6,251 bases of DNA from an uncultured Sphingomonadales bacterium (GTDB taxonomy: Bacteria > Pseudomonadota > Alphaproteobacteria > Sphingomonadales > Sphingomonadaceae). The stretch lies in the NCBI GenBank assembly GCA_903828025.1, contig CAIKKO010000341.1, positions 1-6,251 on the forward strand, in the 5' to 3' direction. The notes under the pieces were generated by a model, which searched no databases, was not told the DNA's origin, and saw only the letters and a program-made list of their open reading frames with translations. How positions within the stretch are numbered: position 1 is the stretch's first letter; each line of letters begins with the position of its first letter. Shown one piece after another: positions 6,055 to 6,251 of this stretch. The position numbers and the translations under genes were made by a program.

Positions 6055-6251
6055 ATGATGGCCGCCTCTACCCACTGGTATTCCGCCTGCTCGACCGCAG
6101 CGCTGCTGATCGGGTCGCTCGCGCCCATTGCCGCGCATGCAGAAGCGGCCGACGCCAAAACCGACATCATCGTCACCGCCCGCCGCGCCGATGCCGCGCG
6201 GGTCGAGCAGCTTCAGGCGGTCAACCTGGTCAACATCCAGTCCGCCGAAAC
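6055..6251 (+). CDS. TonB-dependent outer-membrane receptor, N-terminal part only
   Basis: Family members take up scarce nutrients (iron complexes, cobalamin, sugars and others) through a plugged 22-strand barrel powered by TonB. Only 65 codons are in the window; the gene runs off the right edge. Residues 1-29 form a signal peptide with a hydrophobic core (AALLIGSLAPIAA) and an AHA cleavage site. A short acidic/Ala linker and a TonB-box-like IIVTARR (residues 38-44) follow, and then the start of what looks like a plug domain (VNLVNIQSAET). The signal peptide plus TonB-box arrangement is typical of sphingomonad and Caulobacter receptors. Two adjacent ATGs (6055, 6058) are possible starts; GGGGA at 6046-6050 is 4 and 7 bases away, which favours the second. 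It is co-oriented with the efflux operon after 140 bp with no visible terminator, so read-through is possible. Substrate cannot be told from this fragment. Confidence 0.75.
   Translation, partial: MMAASTHWYSACSTAALLIGSLAPIAAHAEAADAKTDIIVTARRADAARVEQLQAVNLVNIQSAE

Overview
The window is high-GC DNA that looks like an alphaproteobacterium, most likely a sphingomonad (Novosphingobium/Sphingopyxis/Erythrobacter type). The grounds are inferential: the codon use, the style of the TonB-dependent receptor leader (signal peptide followed by an IIVTARR-type TonB box), and a full TTAA-N7-TTAAC element matching the alphaproteobacterial CtrA consensus. No rRNA, tRNA, insertion sequence or CRISPR array is visible.

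Layout. The left edge (1-256, minus strand) holds the first 85 codons of an unrecognised exported protein that runs off the window. Next is a 194-bp divergent intergenic region (257-450). It carries the CtrA-like palindrome (266-284), an A/T run (295-305), a perfect 11-bp inverted repeat (306-345) and a second, smaller inverted repeat (367-385). The core of the window (451-5914, plus strand) is a tightly overlapping three-gene operon for a complete tripartite RND efflux pump: a TolC-family outer-membrane lipoprotein, a lipoprotein periplasmic adaptor and an inner-membrane RND permease. Both internal junctions are GTGA overlaps, and all three genes appear to start at non-ATG codons (TTG, GTG, GTG). 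After a 140-bp gap, the first 65 codons of a TonB-dependent outer-membrane receptor (6055 to the right edge) follow on the same strand. The gap contains an 18-bp dyad (5938-5955) and a strong hairpin (6012-6049) whose 3' arm contains the receptor's ribosome binding site.

How the parts fit. The permease uses proton-motive force to move a substrate outward, the adaptor bridges the periplasm and the TolC homologue forms the exit duct. The permease mixes signatures. It has the Asp-Asp pair of drug (HAE) pumps in TM4, but a Glu (E920) where AcrB has the essential Lys, which recalls metal (HME) pumps such as CusA. Its substrate therefore cannot be assigned from sequence. A TonB-dependent receptor next door could mean uptake and efflux of related compounds, but only its first 65 residues are visible and no substrate follows from them.

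The most unusual signals are regulatory (the CtrA-like box between divergent envelope genes and the hairpin masking the receptor's ribosome binding site) and the non-canonical proton-relay residues of the permease. I see no clearly new system here; the pump itself belongs to a known superfamily.
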